From Mactra quadrangularis (Eukaryota > Mollusca > Bivalvia > Venerida > Mactridae), in assembly GCA_025267735.1 (NCBI GenBank), contig CM046298.1, positions 26,233,866 through 26,297,865 on the forward strand: 64,000 nt of DNA. Reading direction: 5' to 3'. Shown here piece after piece: positions 1 to 13,646 of this stretch. The notes below the pieces were generated by a model. The model saw only the letters and a list, made by a program, of their open reading frames with translations, was not told where the DNA came from and did no database searches. Both the position numbers and the translations under genes were made by a program. Each line of letters opens with the position of its first letter. Positions within the stretch are counted from its first letter, which is position 1.

Positions 1-1887
1 TTGATAACGGTTTTATATTCAAGACACCACAGATGATTGTTTGTTTTATATTTGTTCGTTGTCTTTATTATGCCACTCAGGTGTTAGTTACACAAGTTTA
101 TGTTTCTGAATATCAAATTATAGAGTCTGAATGTGTCTTAAACTGCTTTGTTAGAGAGTGGTTGAACTTATTAGAGTATTCACACGACTGTTTCATTAAA
201 ATATGTTACGAAAACGAAATGTCGAATATATCATCAAAACATCTGTTCAAAATAAAATTTATAACCAAGTTAAAGCAAGTATATTAAATGTGAAAGTAAT
301 AGAAAACATAATGATATTTTTCAGCAGAACTTGAGACACAAAATAGTTGTAATCAAAAAAACGTTGTCAATAGGTATAGGAAACACATCTACAGTCTTTA
401 GATAAGGTAAAAGATGAACGTTTTTTTTAATTGAAATACTTGTATATAACAAAACCTTAGTACTTGGTTTCTAATCTTATGTTCCGAATAGGTCACTAAT
501 TCAAAAACGCTCTAGGACCAGTTATATACAGTGTACTTCCATTTGAAGTGTCTATTAGTGTCTATTTTTTCAGCATTGTTCATGTATTTTAGTTAAGTTT
601 GTCAGGCTTGCGGTGTATTTTAAAAAAATAAATGATGTGTAATGTATCATTTACGTACAGTGGTGAGAATATTCTTATTAGAATTTTGCAATTTGGATAC
701 AGATTGATTCCTGACCGCCGTAGGTTATATTCTTCTAAGAAAAAGTTCACAAAAAATGTCGCTTTTTCTTTGTATATACAGAAATTTTAGGTTCCTCATA
801 ACTGCAAAAGATAACAGGATTTTTCAATTGCTATAAACACCTGTTTAACACTGGTTTAGATGGACGTTTAACCTTTTCTTATATAATTTAAAACAAGTGG
901 ATATAATAAAAATTAAACTTAAAATGACGATATGTAAAAATTATTTTGCAAAAACGAAAAAAATAGTTTTGGGTATTTTATGGATAAGGATTATTTTAAT
1001 GATAAAGTTCATTTAGTGTGAACATAACACCGATGATTTATATGTCACTGGATATGAATATTCCTCAGTCTAATAAAGATCTTTAATTTAATTTTAATCA
1101 ATAATAGAGAAAATATCTACGTGAAGTATTTATAATGTCATCCCAATTATGCAAAGACGATTAACTTTATCTGACTTTGTTATTCATGCATAATTAATTA
1201 TTATTCAGAAGTGACATAGTAATTATAAAACTATCACAAAATACATTAATTTAAATAATATCCTTTAAAAATCGAAGAAAGCAGCGTAATCCTCAACAAA
1301 ATGACACTGACAAATTATGATTCTAAGTAACGCAACTTTATGTGTTTCTTATGACACAATTTCAATTTAGTAAGAAATACGCCTTCTAAATGGGGTGACA
1401 TAATATGTAGCCATTATCTAGTGGAAAAACTTACTGACATCTTAGAGGATTTATAACTCAAAACAAAAACAGTTCGTTGTATATAGAATACAGTAAAAAA
1501 CATAGATAATGCCTTTATGATAGCCATAGGCGAATACAAGTTTTGGTTTAGTGGGAATTTTAAGTCTCGAATTAAAATGGCCACTCACTTGAATTGTCAC
1601 TAGTAAGTAAATAACCAAAATTTAATGAAAACGTTGACACTCTTATCTTCAGACTTATTTATGGTAAATATGTTAATGTCAAAGATCTTGTTAAATCCAT
1701 TTAGTTATGACATTATGTTGAGGTATAGAACCAGCAAATACAATTATACAATTCTAAATCAATACAGAATAATCCAGAAATACAATACAAACAACTACAT
1801 GAATAGTCTAATGACAATCAAAAGAATAACGAAACGTCTAACCATTTAACAGAAGTTTTGTCTAGCTAATAATTCTATGATTTCTTT
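1..1887. other. AT-rich non-coding, nothing recognised
   Basis: Dense stops in all frames. The open frames present (84 and 74 residues) show no motif, signal peptide or splice context. No repeat partner noticed elsewhere in the window. Confidence 0.6.
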
Positions 1888-1965
1888 TGCTGGGTTTAAC
1901 GCCGTAGCAACACATTGAATAGGTCATATAACGGCGGTAAGTCAACCTACTCACTGTTTCTGGAA
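1888..1965 (-). mobile_element. SINE family A terminal fragment
   Basis: GGGTTTAACGCCGTAGCAAC, then GGTCATATAACGGCGGTAAG and TCAACCTACTCAC, matching the 3' terminal ~75 bp of family A in minus orientation. Short and diverged. Confidence 0.55.
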
Positions 1966-3189
1966 AGGCTAAATCTCTAGATTTAGCTGTTAACCAACTA
2001 CTTGGCGCCTTCTTTTGTCAATGACTGACATTCTATAAAGCATTGAAGAGAAACTGCTGATACAATATACCAATTACCAGTCAATGACAAAACGCTTAAA
2101 ATATTGAATAGACAATGACGACACAATTAATGTCGTTATTTTTAAAATTAAATAAAAACACAGAAAATAATACATCATTCAATGATTTCTCATTTTATTG
2201 ACACATTCGTAGACAAAAAACAAACGATATAAAATTGAGTTGTTTAATTCTAATTGAACCACCAACGCAAACGTCTTAAATTTTTTATATCATATTAGTA
2301 ACAAGTATAGTTCAATAACTAAATATACCAATAAAACAAGTCTAAATAAATCAATTTCATCCTGTATTCGTTGAAGCTCCATATGATAAAGTGTTTAGAA
2401 GGAATTATCAAGCGTCTCCCAAAAGAAGAATGAAACAACTATAAGATACATCTCACGACTGTGAGAAACAATAAATGCCAATCACCAAAGGCGTAATTCT
2501 TTATCTGCATAAAAATGTTAGAGAGTGCACCATGTAACAATAACCAAACGTAAGTGATAAAAATGTTGACAGGAGAAGACTCACTAATAAAATACAAAAT
2601 CAATCTCAGGGAAAAGATATAAGTTTTCATGTCGAATGAAAAAGATACAAACGTTCATTGAATTGCCTGTCAAACATATGTAAGTCATCCAGTTTAAGCA
2701 CTGGGGCATTGATTTATTTACTATACAAGGAATTATAAACACTTAGAAACAAACTGATCATGTATATTCTGCTTCACATGATACTATCCTGATTAACTAT
2801 TGAGAAGGATTGCATATTCATGTACCAAGATTTTCATTATCATGATTTCATTTACTTTAGTGGCAACGATTATAATGGAAAATGTATTGTCACGTAAAGA
2901 TTTGTAACATCAAAACATGTTATCTCGAGTCTCATTAGTTTTCTCTAATGACACTTTAATCAAATTGCTATGTTAGTATACCTAGAGACGTAGAACATAT
3001 CTTACTAACATTTAAACATCAGAAAGTTAATTACGTGTCACAATAGGACTCAAGATATGTTTGGCGATATCAATTTCGATATAAAAGTCAAATAGAACAC
3101 ATAAAAGAAATAGTAATTATTGTACAAATGCTAAGAATTGTTTCAATGAAATACGTTTAGACTGCATTGTTATACTACAATAGAAAATA
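1966..3189. other. AT-rich non-coding, nothing recognised
   Basis: No exon, RNA gene or clear repeat seen. A 63-residue minus-strand open frame at 2,439-2,630 is unsupported. Confidence 0.55.
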
Positions 3190-5060
3190 ACAAAGTGACA
3201 GACAGTTAACGTCGAGTAAGTGTTCTGGTATGTTCCTATAATTTGTATTGATTCCCAGTTAAGTGCAGTGTGCTAGTTTATTGTGATACTATCTATATGA
3301 GACTTTCTACATTAATATACGAACAAAGTATACCAACGTTTTAGATACAAAACCAGCAGTAAGTTTTATCTTAATAGTGTCCCACGTTGAAATGAAATTA
3401 CAAAAAAATGATGATATAAATCAAACTAAACGTTACAGAGTAAATTTCTAAATATTTAAACGGGAAGGATAAAATGTAATGTTTAACTTTTATTGATTGT
3501 TTCACTAAGAGTTGTTAATGGCCAAAGGCATAATCAAGGCTATGACAACCTTGTCTTATTCATTTAAGCTAGTGTTTGGTATACATTTTCATTACAAGCA
3601 CATTTTCAAGCATACAATCCAAAATAGAATTGATGTATAGACACGTCTACCTATTTGTCAACTAGTATCTTGGTGAAGAATTTCCAAATACATGTACTTG
3701 CTAAATTAATGTATAAAAATATTTTAAAGAACTTTGATTTTTGGCATATTAAAACACTATTAAAATATGAACCTGAATGTGTATAACAAATATTACAGCA
3801 ATGACAATAGTAAAATGAAAATAATTTATGGTATCATATAACATCAAGCTGGGCAATAGAATCTGTGTGACTCTATATTGATTTATCTATTTAGGGAATA
3901 CATGACAAACACTATAATACAATAATACTGACAGATTTATCAACTGATGGAAAATAAACAATTGCTTTCAATTTTAATATTTAATCATCGTCTATCAGGA
4001 ACCGTTGTAAACTGTTGATAAACACTAAAGAAATAATTTATTTGTAGCTCCATATAAGATGCTGACTACAGAGCTCCATATTTTTGCTGTATTTCTTTAT
4101 ATTTACTAATACATTTATGTCATAATTATATGATACGGCTTGCTTGCTTCGTCTAGGAATCGAAGTGCAGCTTAGCAACCATAATGCAACAGCTGTGATA
4201 AATATGGAATATTTTATTTTTTAGATAACATTTTGACAGACATCATAATCCCAGTTTATCTTATTTATAGGCTTCCAGATATATGACACGTGTTTGTTTA
4301 AATTGATTTGGATCTACAGCTTGATTAGATAAGCCACATTTGAGGAATAAAACATATCAGTTATATATACGTACTTTAAAACCATAACAGATCGTAATAA
4401 ATTTGTAGAGAAAACGTCGCATGATCAAGTGTTTAATAACTTTCGTAGGGAATGTTTATCAATTATTGCTATGATACTTTATTCAAGAAGCCACACTTGT
4501 GTATGTAATTACTTTTAAGTCGACTTCCAATAATATATACACAACTGACATTTTCCTAAAGCGGGAAATTCATAAAATGAAAACAAAACTGAAACATAAA
4601 TTGGCACATCGTTTTAAGTTCTGGGAAATTTAAGAAACGATTTACGAAGTACCGTTTTTCTTTCAGCAACAACAAACCATTTTGTTTATATATATTTAGA
4701 AAGAAAATAGAGATAATTGTATGCTCAAGTGTTAATCTTTTAAAGCAAACAGAGAAAATAAAATGTCTGCATTTCAAGTTTATTTTACGTTCATCTGATT
4801 TAATGCATTATAGGGTACAATAGGGTAAATAATTCAACAACAAAGACTTCCCTACAGATTGAATGTTTCTTTTTATGAACACCGTAAATTTACAGAATCA
4901 ATAATTACTTGCAGAAGAAACAATCAAAACGTGTGCTTACATATTACAAATGCAATCAGAATATAGTTGCATTATAAACTATTTTTCCTCATGAAACAGT
5001 GAAATCTTTTAAGTGTTTGGATTTACGCCAGTTATTAAATCTTAATTTATGTCCAGTTCA
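3190..5060. repeat. Ancient direct duplication, left copy
   Basis: Islands of similarity with 6870-9200 in the same order: AAGTGTTCTGGTATGTTCCT (3,218) with AAATGTTCTGGAATGTTTAT (6,895); GTGACTCTATATTGATTTAT (3,868) with the same at 7,906; TTCAAGAAGCCACACTTGTG (4,483) with CTCAAGAAGTCATTCTTGTG (8,918). The offset grows from 3.7 to 4.4 kb, so indels are many. No gene seen; short open frames are not recognised. Confidence 0.68.
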
Positions 5061-5751
5061 TATTCTTTACAATCAGGTGATTATGATTAATATGATTTAA
5101 AGAATGATTATGTCCTTTACGTGACATTTAACAACAATAATACTAAAAAGCAGACAATCATGTATATATATGTATAATAGACATGATTTTAATATTTGCA
5201 CATATATCTCTTATTTTTTTCATATAGAATCATGAATAAAAACAAAGAAGTATTATAGGTCCAAACATAAACATACTGATATGTCTATTTGTTCACGTAC
5301 TTTACTTTATAAAACATCAGTATCATTATAAAGTATAATATTAGTCTTTGAACCAGTTACAAGGCAGAAACAATATAATACAACAGATAAATAGTACTTA
5401 TATTAAATGTTGCAGTATATATACAATTTACTATACAATAGTGATTATAAAGATTCTTTTCTTTGACACTAAAATTATATTTAAGCTCACCTTTTCATAA
5501 AATGGTTGACTTTTTTCCATCTGCTGTATTCACTGTTGTTTACGTTACATTCACATTGTTTATATTTTCAAATTCTATTTCATTTCTAAGAAAATTTAAA
5601 TTGGATATTAAGTAATGTACATTGTATTATAACAGCGTTATGTGTTGCCAAAAATTAAATCAAACAAAATTAAGTAATAATAATTCCAGTGTCAACAGTT
5701 CAATGATAATCCGAGATGTTGAAACATATGCACGAACATAAAAAATACAAG

Positions 5752-6200
5752 TTAACAAGTTCTGTCAGTCTAACAATTCATATCACAATACCAGAGGCAA
5801 CGAAGATAAACTATTGACGCAATAAGCCAATAACCGGTCGAGGACCAACTTGTTCAAATATTTGAACAAGCTTTGATGACAAAATAAACGTTTTTTGTTC
5901 TTTTACAATAATCAAATTATCGTATAGAATAGTACAATGATTTTCCATTACGTTGACTTAAAACTTTAGAGGCAAATGATAACCAGTTCTGTTATGGTAT
6001 GAAGTCTTGGTAAAATACCAGAGAAGCAGAGAAAACAAATTATTGATGCAAATAGGCAAACTTCCGTCCAGGACTAGATTGTTTAAATATTAACAAGATA
6101 GACAAAATTACGTTGTAATGTAAGTAATGTGTATTAAATAAAAGAACACGTACATTGTCATTTTAGAAAAATGGTTTTCCATTATGGTGCATGCTGCAAT
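5752..6200. repeat. Diverged tandem repeat, unit ~230 bp
   Basis: Two successive copies: TTCTGTCAGTCTAACA, ATACCAGAGG, AACTATTGACGCAATAAGCC, GTCGAGGACCAACTTGTTCA and GATTTTCCATTACGTTGACT match TTCTGTTATGG, ATACCAGAGA, AATTATTGATGCAAATAGGC, GTCCAGGACTAGATTGTTTA and GGTTTTCCATTATGGTGCAT. Confidence 0.68.
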
Positions 6201-6869
6201 TTTCCAAGCTACGAATGTTTAAGTTACGTGATCATGGTAAATAAACTGGGTTTGTCGATGCACATGTTTTCAATTCATTGTTACGTAAATTTTACTCTGA
6301 TACAATAACAGGCAACACCAGTTCAGAATTTATATGTTAATGATGACGCTGCGTAATATTGTTATCCAAAACCAGATATACTGGAAATGGAAATTAATGT
6401 AAAAAATAATAACAGACACTGTGCTACATTGACAAACAGAAATATGACAAAACAAAGAAATAAGGTTCAAATATTTGATTAAATTAGCTTCCATACACTA
6501 ATCTGTAATCCATCATTTGCAGTGTACGTCATATATCGCAAAACTATTGTATCTCACATGTAACAGTGCTAACCATTTTTCAATAGAAATCGTTTTAAAA
6601 GTTTGCAACTACTCAATCCTGGATCAGTTTTTCTAACTAACCCCAAATATGAAGTTCACGTAAACAAATATTACGAATGTACAACCAATAAACTATTAAA
6701 ACAGTCAAGGCATAAATTCAAATGAGACTACAAATGATATGACTCTTGGGGAAATGAACCCGTTGTTTAATTCAAGCAGTACTTAGAATTTACTATTGTA
6801 CAAATTTGAACAAAACATTTAATGTTTACAATAAATGCTATTAAATACCATTTGTATATCATCTTAGCA

Positions 6870-9200
6870 AAGTTGCCAGACAGTTTCCCACCAGTAAATG
6901 TTCTGGAATGTTTATATAATTTGTATCGATCTGTTTATATAATGTTTTGTCTTCATTAGTTTAAACAAGAAATAACAGCTACATTAGACGTTCTCTATAT
7001 ACATTTATTTTCTCTATGTAATGTATTAGTACTAATGAACTAACGAAGTCAGAGACAGTTTACTATATAAAGTACAATTTTACTTTACAAACAAGAAATA
7101 TCCATAAAAAGATATTCGGAGCTATGCATGATTCATTTTGTTTGAAGTATAAAAAAGTCATATTCGCTGTTAAGTAATACATCCAAAAGCCAATATGAAT
7201 CAACTAAGACAATTGCGAGCAACTAGCGAGTGCATGTGCTGAGCTTAAGAGTTAAAAGCTTGGGTCCAGATATATAGGCCTATCAGGAAGCGTGAGGAGG
7301 ACAAATAAACTCCACGTCCTTTATATGTGGTGTTAAGCATCAAACAGTACATTTTTAAATCATTATACTCTGGTTTGTTATAAGTTCTATTAACCATTGT
7401 GTTTGTTTAAAACTGCATGATAGTGTTTGGCAAATGATGTGTTTAATGCCAATTTAAAATTCAAACTCATTTAGAACAAATTTTGCATGTAATCTGTCCG
7501 GTAGACCAATATTAAAATGATGGAATAGCTGACTAGCTATAACCAGTAAAATACCAGTATAATTATTTACTTCCATTCGCCAAGTAATGAGAGCCTGTCA
7601 TAATATTTCCTCTCTGTATTATCGTACAGTGATATTTCATCTTTAACATGGCTACGTACGCTCCCCTTGCAGCTCAGTGAAGTGAACGAGTAAAACTTTT
7701 AAGCGAGACAAAGGAGAGTAATGGCCACGGAGAAGTATCATATTTAAATTGAAAAAAAAATCAAAATTAAAAATAAAAAAAAAAATAAAAAACACTGGAA
7801 AAACAAACACTACATGCACTAGTGTTACTAAATTCTTTCTGCCAATGTAGTGAGAAAGATATAGTTTTGACATGTAGCACACAACTCCTGACACAGATGT
7901 TATTTCAGTGACTCTATATTGATTTATCCACACAAAGTCATGACAAACACGATAATGCAATAATACTGACAGATTTATCACTTGATGGAAAAATAAACAA
8001 CGACTTTCAGTTGAGATGCTTCACGTTTTATTTGTCAAGAACCACTGTAAACTGTTGACAAAAAATCTAGAAACGATATAGTGATATCAAACACGACGTT
8101 TATTTATTGTTTTAGATACGAATAGGTTAAATATCATCGTTTATTCATAAGTTTATTTTCCAGTTGTTTCAAGTGTTTTCATTAGTATATATTGTTTTAT
8201 GCATTAAGTTTAACTATCTGTAGTATTTAATTGAATTTGTTGTTCATGCTGTTGAGAAAAAATAGGTGTTTTGTAAATATAAATGTCCCGATAGTCAACG
8301 TAACTGATTCCAATGAATTGTTAAGTCAGATTCGTGTATATGTTTGTACATATATAATTATACATTTACAAAATTGCATTCATATTAAAAATTATGCAGT
8401 TTATGAATTTTGAATTTACCACATGGTACCTTTAGAGCATTAACACTTGCAGTATCCTTTCAATTCTACTTAGAAGAATCTCTGTATGAAATATATACTA
8501 AATGTTAATGCTATTTTATATACTATTCCATCATGTAAATGACCAAAGGCTAAACTTGTAGGTTTATTTGCTATTACTTAAGTTCAGTCTAGTATATTTT
8601 CTCTTGATAATATCTCTTACCGTAGGCAAAGCATAAACAATGTTGTCGCATCAACGACCTTACATACGTAATTGAATAATTATATTGTTGATAAATAAGT
8701 ATTTTTCAAGAAAAATGTATTTAAATTTACACTGACTGCAATTTTGTCTCAGAAATACATATACATACAACACCATTGTGTTAAATTGACATTAATACAA
8801 GTAAAGCAATTTTAGAACATTGCTGAAACGTGAACAATTATCAGCAAAAAAAGAAGTTTATCAGTGAAGACTATTTCAGAGGAGAAATATGTCACCATAA
8901 ATGTCGTGATTTTTGCTCAAGAAGTCATTCTTGTGCACTTAATTACTTTAAAAACAGTCAATGATATATAGCCTGCGGAGATTTTCCCTAGAATAAGAAA
9001 TCTAATCTATAAATAAAAAGTTTGAACCAGAAAGTTGACACATTAAAAGGTTATGTATGAAACTCAAGAATATTCTATAAATGAATGTTTTGGTTACGTA
9101 AAAAGAATCACAAATGCGTATTCAAGAAGATTATAATTTTATAAACAAATACACGTGTTTGGATTTTCTGCTTTATAACTTGCGAAATTTTAAATTTAGC
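6870..9200. repeat. Ancient direct duplication, right copy
   Basis: Counterpart of 3190-5060. The best matching island is 7906-8070, sharing CAATAATACTGACAGATTTA and CTGTAAACTGTTGACAAA-like motifs. A 109-residue minus-strand open frame at 7,652-7,981 reads mostly through A/T runs and is not a protein. No gene seen. Confidence 0.66.
7648..7725. repeat. Dispersed 75-bp repeat, copy 1
   Basis: TACGCTCCCCTTGCAGCTCA, GAACGAGTAAAACTTTTAAG and AGGAGAGTAATGG; the inverse lies at 28652-28730. A partial relative (CGTTCCCTTCGCAGCTCAGT) is at 27,488-27,510, just left of the 27.6-kb foldback element. Confidence 0.75.
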
Positions 9201-11067
9201 ACTAAAGTATCATCTTCCGAAATTGTGAAAAAAATGTGGGACAATTATCTAAACTTTTGAAAAAATCATTTTAAGATTTACTTTCATATCGATATTCAAA
9301 CAAATTTTCTAATCTTGCTGCAAACAGAAAACAGTCAGTAAATTGAAACTGTTTCAATCTGAGACTCAAAAAATATTTGCCAATCATGAAATGTTGCTTA
9401 CAACTATTTTTAATCTTCATAGTATTTTCTATTGGAAAAGGGCACAATTAAGGCCACATTTAGGGCCAAAAATTACTGAATGGTCCATTTTTGTTGTGCG
9501 AAAGTGCGATGTTGTCTCTAGGGTTTTTTTCACAAAATGCTGCTTTATCGTTAAGAGTTTTCTACTACAATAAGTTTAAACAATAACAACCACGATGGCA
9601 GTTGAAAAATCATGCCAGTTTTTTGACAATTTTAATGTTTAAGAGTATAAAAATGGTCCATATATAATAATACCGTTTGTTTCTATTCAGATCATGGATT
9701 TTGATGGTTCTAGTGGTGGCACTTTCCTATAATATTGCTTAACTTTATCTATTTTATTAGATCACGTGCTTAATACACAAGTGTACTGTAATCCAGACTG
9801 TGACATAATTTCTACTTCTACTTTCATAAGTCTGTCTGATTGAATAAATCAAACCTCTCAACTCAACAACAATTTTAGCAACATAGAATAGTGTTATGTA
9901 AATATGGAAACTTGATCAAAACAAACGAATGTGTCAGATTCTTCAGAACAATATTGTAAAACACACGATTTATATTCTTAATCTGTGAATTATTTATGAA
10001 TACAGACATAAAAGTAATGCTTTTGTTTTTTTGTTAGTCAAATGACTTTCTTGGTATGTTTTATGTCGCGTTTCGAATCAGTTCTATCATATCAAGGCAT
10101 AGAGTCGACATACTCTCTCTGTCATCGCAGTTTTAGTTACATTTTAAGACACCGTGAAAGTGTCGATTACATCGCACATTAAGAAAAGAGTTGACATATT
10201 GAAATTTGTTTTATTTAATATGACATTGTATCGTAAGAAAGCAATTTGTGTTAGAAACAGTATTATCATTCATTTTGATTAACCTTTACAAAATTTATCC
10301 ATAAAAATATTAAGATACGCTTATATATTAGAATAATTCCAGCATTTGTATTAAGCTTATACTTTATTTATTTATTTAGCTTGATTGTATGAACTAGATT
10401 AATCACTTCTGTTCCCATATCCTTGCCTACATGTAGTGAGCCATTAAAATAAAGTTTTTATCAAGGAAACGGTTGGGTAGGTTTTGTATATGACTTTAGA
10501 CTCATGCGATTTGAGCTATCAACTGGTTACAAGTCCAATGTCACAAAATGTATGCGAACCACAATAGTCGTGAAAGTTCTGGAGCTATTTTTTTTGTGAG
10601 TCACAGTAAATAGGAGACACAACATGCCAAAACAATTGATCCCAATGTATAAGCTATTTACCCTAGGAATTCCATTTTTGTTCCCGTTGGTTAATCGATT
10701 ATTATAGTTCGTACAAAAAAACACAACCTGTTTATGTAAACAATACAATGAACTAAACCACGACAGGGGATGCTCATGATGACAATAAACATGTTTTATG
10801 AGTGTCGTGTTGGTGTAATGGTTAAGCGTTCTACCATTTCAAGCATGATTTACTAAAGGGTGGTACATTATCCACCACACTAGTTATTTTAAAAGAACTA
10901 TACTACTTTTTTTATTTTCAATAGTGTCCTCCCTTTGAAATGGATTGGTTTATCTTTGTGTTAACATGTACACAATCACGTTGTGTCATATTGTTTGAAC
11001 TATACATCCTTTCATGAAAATCCGAAAATAACATTGATTTTACTCCATAAATAAGGTGTTTGAGATG
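9201..11067. other. Non-coding; one weak tRNA-like A box
   Basis: A GTGTTGGTGTAATGGTTAAG motif at 10,808 resembles a tRNA A box, but no matching B box or cloverleaf follows; it may be a SINE head remnant. Open frames at 9,343 and 10,527 are not recognised. Confidence 0.5.
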
Positions 11068-11180
11068 TGTCGGCCTTGTGGAAGGATAGGTGAGTGCCGT
11101 TAATAGACAAAGGTTCAGGTAAGCTAGGTAAGCCGTGCTAGCTGTCCTATAATGATTATAAATTGTGTTGACTGGGAGAG
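11068..11180 (+). mobile_element. SINE family A 3' fragment, diverged
   Basis: Reads CGGCCTTGTGGAAGGATAGG, then GGTTCAGGTAAGCTAGGTAA, and ends near AATTGTGTTGACTGGG. It is co-linear with the distal half of the family A copies at 34 and 38 kb but more decayed. Confidence 0.75.
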
Positions 11181-12715
11181 ACTGTTCCGAGACATTTTGT
11201 TAGTGTGAACTGCAATCTGATTAAAACCCGATCTAAAGATTTCCGCTCGCCTACTCGCTAACTTAGATCTGGCCGTTTTCAAACGAGAGTCACGTTCAGG
11301 TGACCTTTTCTCATCATAATATTCATAAGGAATTGTTATGATTAGTAACTTGTTTAAATCGTCTACGTCACGCAATTTGAAATGAGCTGTCCAATCGCAG
11401 ACTGTGAATAATACCGCTATCAAATTAGCTCGCAAACCTTGGTCTAAAAATAGAAATTACGAAATCAAAATGTTATTAATACTGTTTCGTCTAGATGAAA
11501 GCTACGCATTGATTGGTTGACATAAAAGTCACCTCGACGTGACCCTCCATTGAGATCTTAGAGATCCTGAACGACAACGCTCTACAGGATATCTGTTTTC
11601 GGAGATTGTGTAAACTGCTAAATCCAACGCAAGGACATACCGAACTTTCTTGACCATCTATCGCTCAACCGAGTTTCGCGATTACATCAGCACTACCGTC
11701 ACCACCGTAGTACACTTTTTACTATAGAATTATGAAGGATCAATGTAGTTTAAAGCGCATTTTGGAAAAAGTAATAAAAATATCAAATTTGTCCATAGTA
11801 CATTTTTTTAGATATTTTTATCCCAAATAAAATGAATGTTATGTGAAATAAATATATTAATGGCATTTTAGTCTGTTTTGCGGTTGAAATACATGAGTAT
11901 GGGTTACGATAGACAAAGAACAAAAATAGGAAAAAATCTTCAATATGTCTATTTCATTTCTGTTAATTCAAAAACTGATTCACTATATCAAATTTGTCCA
12001 TAGCACATCTTTAAGATAATTCATTATTCTTTCTATTGGTATATTATTTTATAAAAGTTCCATTTATACTTACAGATGGACTTATTAAGTATGACCATCG
12101 GTATGTTAGGTAAGAGGTTTTGTAAGTTCATGCACGAAATGATTATATTAGCGTTCATTTTCAAGTTCTCGAATACAAGGAATATCCCCACAAAATAAGA
12201 AAAGGATTTAATCTTAGATCATTATCTTACTTTAAATTACACAACGACACAACTTTATGAGCACAAAATCTTTACTGACTACAACAGGAACTCTTGTCAA
12301 GACAGCATGGCGCTTATCTGTACAAAACATGTCTTAAAGCGGAAATCAGACTTCCTTCAACAGGACTAATGAAGGAAAAAATTTAATCATCTAAAACATA
12401 ATGAGAAAATAATTAGAATGCTAAAGAGAAATTACTCCACTTGTTTCCGAATCAATCAAATGAATGTTACATCATGAGAGCTTTGAAAAAAACAAACAAA
12501 AAAGTTTTAATTTGTCCTTTAAAGGGTAAGGTTCATTAAATACCAAATTTGGACCAATCGTCAGAATAAAAAAATCTAATATTTTGTCATATGATAGAGT
12601 AACGCATAAAAAGGAATTTGCAAAAGGGATTGAAAAACGTTGAATTACAGCTGTTCTATCGTGTGGATTACTAAACTTGATGAGTTTTCCTAGTGGAATA
12701 GTTTTGTTCTAGTAA
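11181..12715. other. Non-coding, GC-richer patch near 11.2-11.7 kb
   Basis: 11,200-11,710 is less AT-rich than its surroundings and includes GTTCAGGTGACC and GTCACCTCGACGTGACC motifs, possibly inverted ends of an undefined repeat. A 103-residue minus-strand open frame here is unrecognised. Two direct ATATCAAATTTGTCCATAG-type motifs lie at ~11,785 and ~11,985. Confidence 0.45.
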
Positions 12716-13005
12716 TGCCACAGTCCCATAAACATAAAATAGCCGTGAGGGCATCGTACGGGCGCCGTGCGATTAAGCTCCGAAAGGACCCGTACGAACT
12801 CTTGTGTACCCGTACAGACTGTAACGTTTTTACCAGGGTCCTTGAGATGAGCCGTTGATACACGTATCAGTTTCAAAGTCAAATCGTGAACAAAAGTGCC
12901 ATGTGCGTACCGTCGGCGTGTGACTAGTACCGTCACCTTATTACGCAATGCGGATATCTGCACGTACGGGTCCGCAACAAGCTACGATTTTATGGGACTG
13001 AGGCA
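12716..13005. mobile_element. GC-richer MITE with TAA target duplication
   Basis: 290 bp with ends TGCCACAGTCCCATAAA and, on the other strand, TGCCTCAGTCCCATAAA (one mismatch in 17). It is flanked by TAA on both sides (12713-12715 and 13006-13008). Three-base TWA duplications are typical of PIF/Harbinger elements. The interior is much richer in G, C and CpG than its surroundings, with repeated CGTACGGG-type motifs. An 84-residue minus-strand open frame inside it resembles no known protein. Confidence 0.83.
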
Positions 13006-13646
13006 TAATAAATGGGAATATAATAGTGAAACCTTTTTCATGTATTTGAGGACTTCCGAATAATCAAAATTCGCTTGATATTGTTATGAAGAGTGTGACA
13101 TTTTGAGCGAAAATTTACTGTAGTGACAGTTTGTGTTATCTGAGAAAAAAACGGAAGCTGTTTTTTTTTAAAAAATTGATCCCCGTTCAAAAGTTATTAT
13201 CTAGTGATATAATGTCTGCTAATACAATATTAGCCCTGGTCCAGTATCACAAAATCCAAATAATTTTAGTTCCGTCATGTACTTAATAACTCTATCTTTA
13301 GAATATTAGGATTACAAAACTCCTGGCATAAAATGCTGGTTTGAATGTCAACATTATAGTACAAAAATAATGACTGATTATAAATCATGTTTTATTAAAG
13401 CCGTATTCTTGAGAAGAAATCTTTATGAGCAGAAATAAAACACTAGACGACGCACGTGAACTAATTAATCTTCAATGGCCGAGTCATGTATTTTTTCCAT
13501 GGCAATCCCTTATTAAAAAGGTCAATTGGTATAATGTAGACGAAAATTCACTTAGAATCGCTTTTGCTCAACATAAAAACATCTCGTCATTTCATTAGTT
13601 ATATATTACCTTTTCTAGAATTTGAAATTGAACAACCATTATCGTC

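Noticed and set aside
7652..7981. 109-residue hydrophobic minus-strand open frame
   Set aside because: The hydrophobic run comes from an A-rich tract (poly-Phe/Ile on the minus strand) within a decayed duplication.
11124..11435. 103-residue minus-strand open frame, basic and charged
   Set aside because: Its 3' part overlaps a SINE fragment, no domain is recognisable, and no splice partners were found.
12709..12963. 84-residue minus-strand open frame in the GC-rich patch
   Set aside because: It starts and ends within a 290-bp MITE and matches no known protein family.
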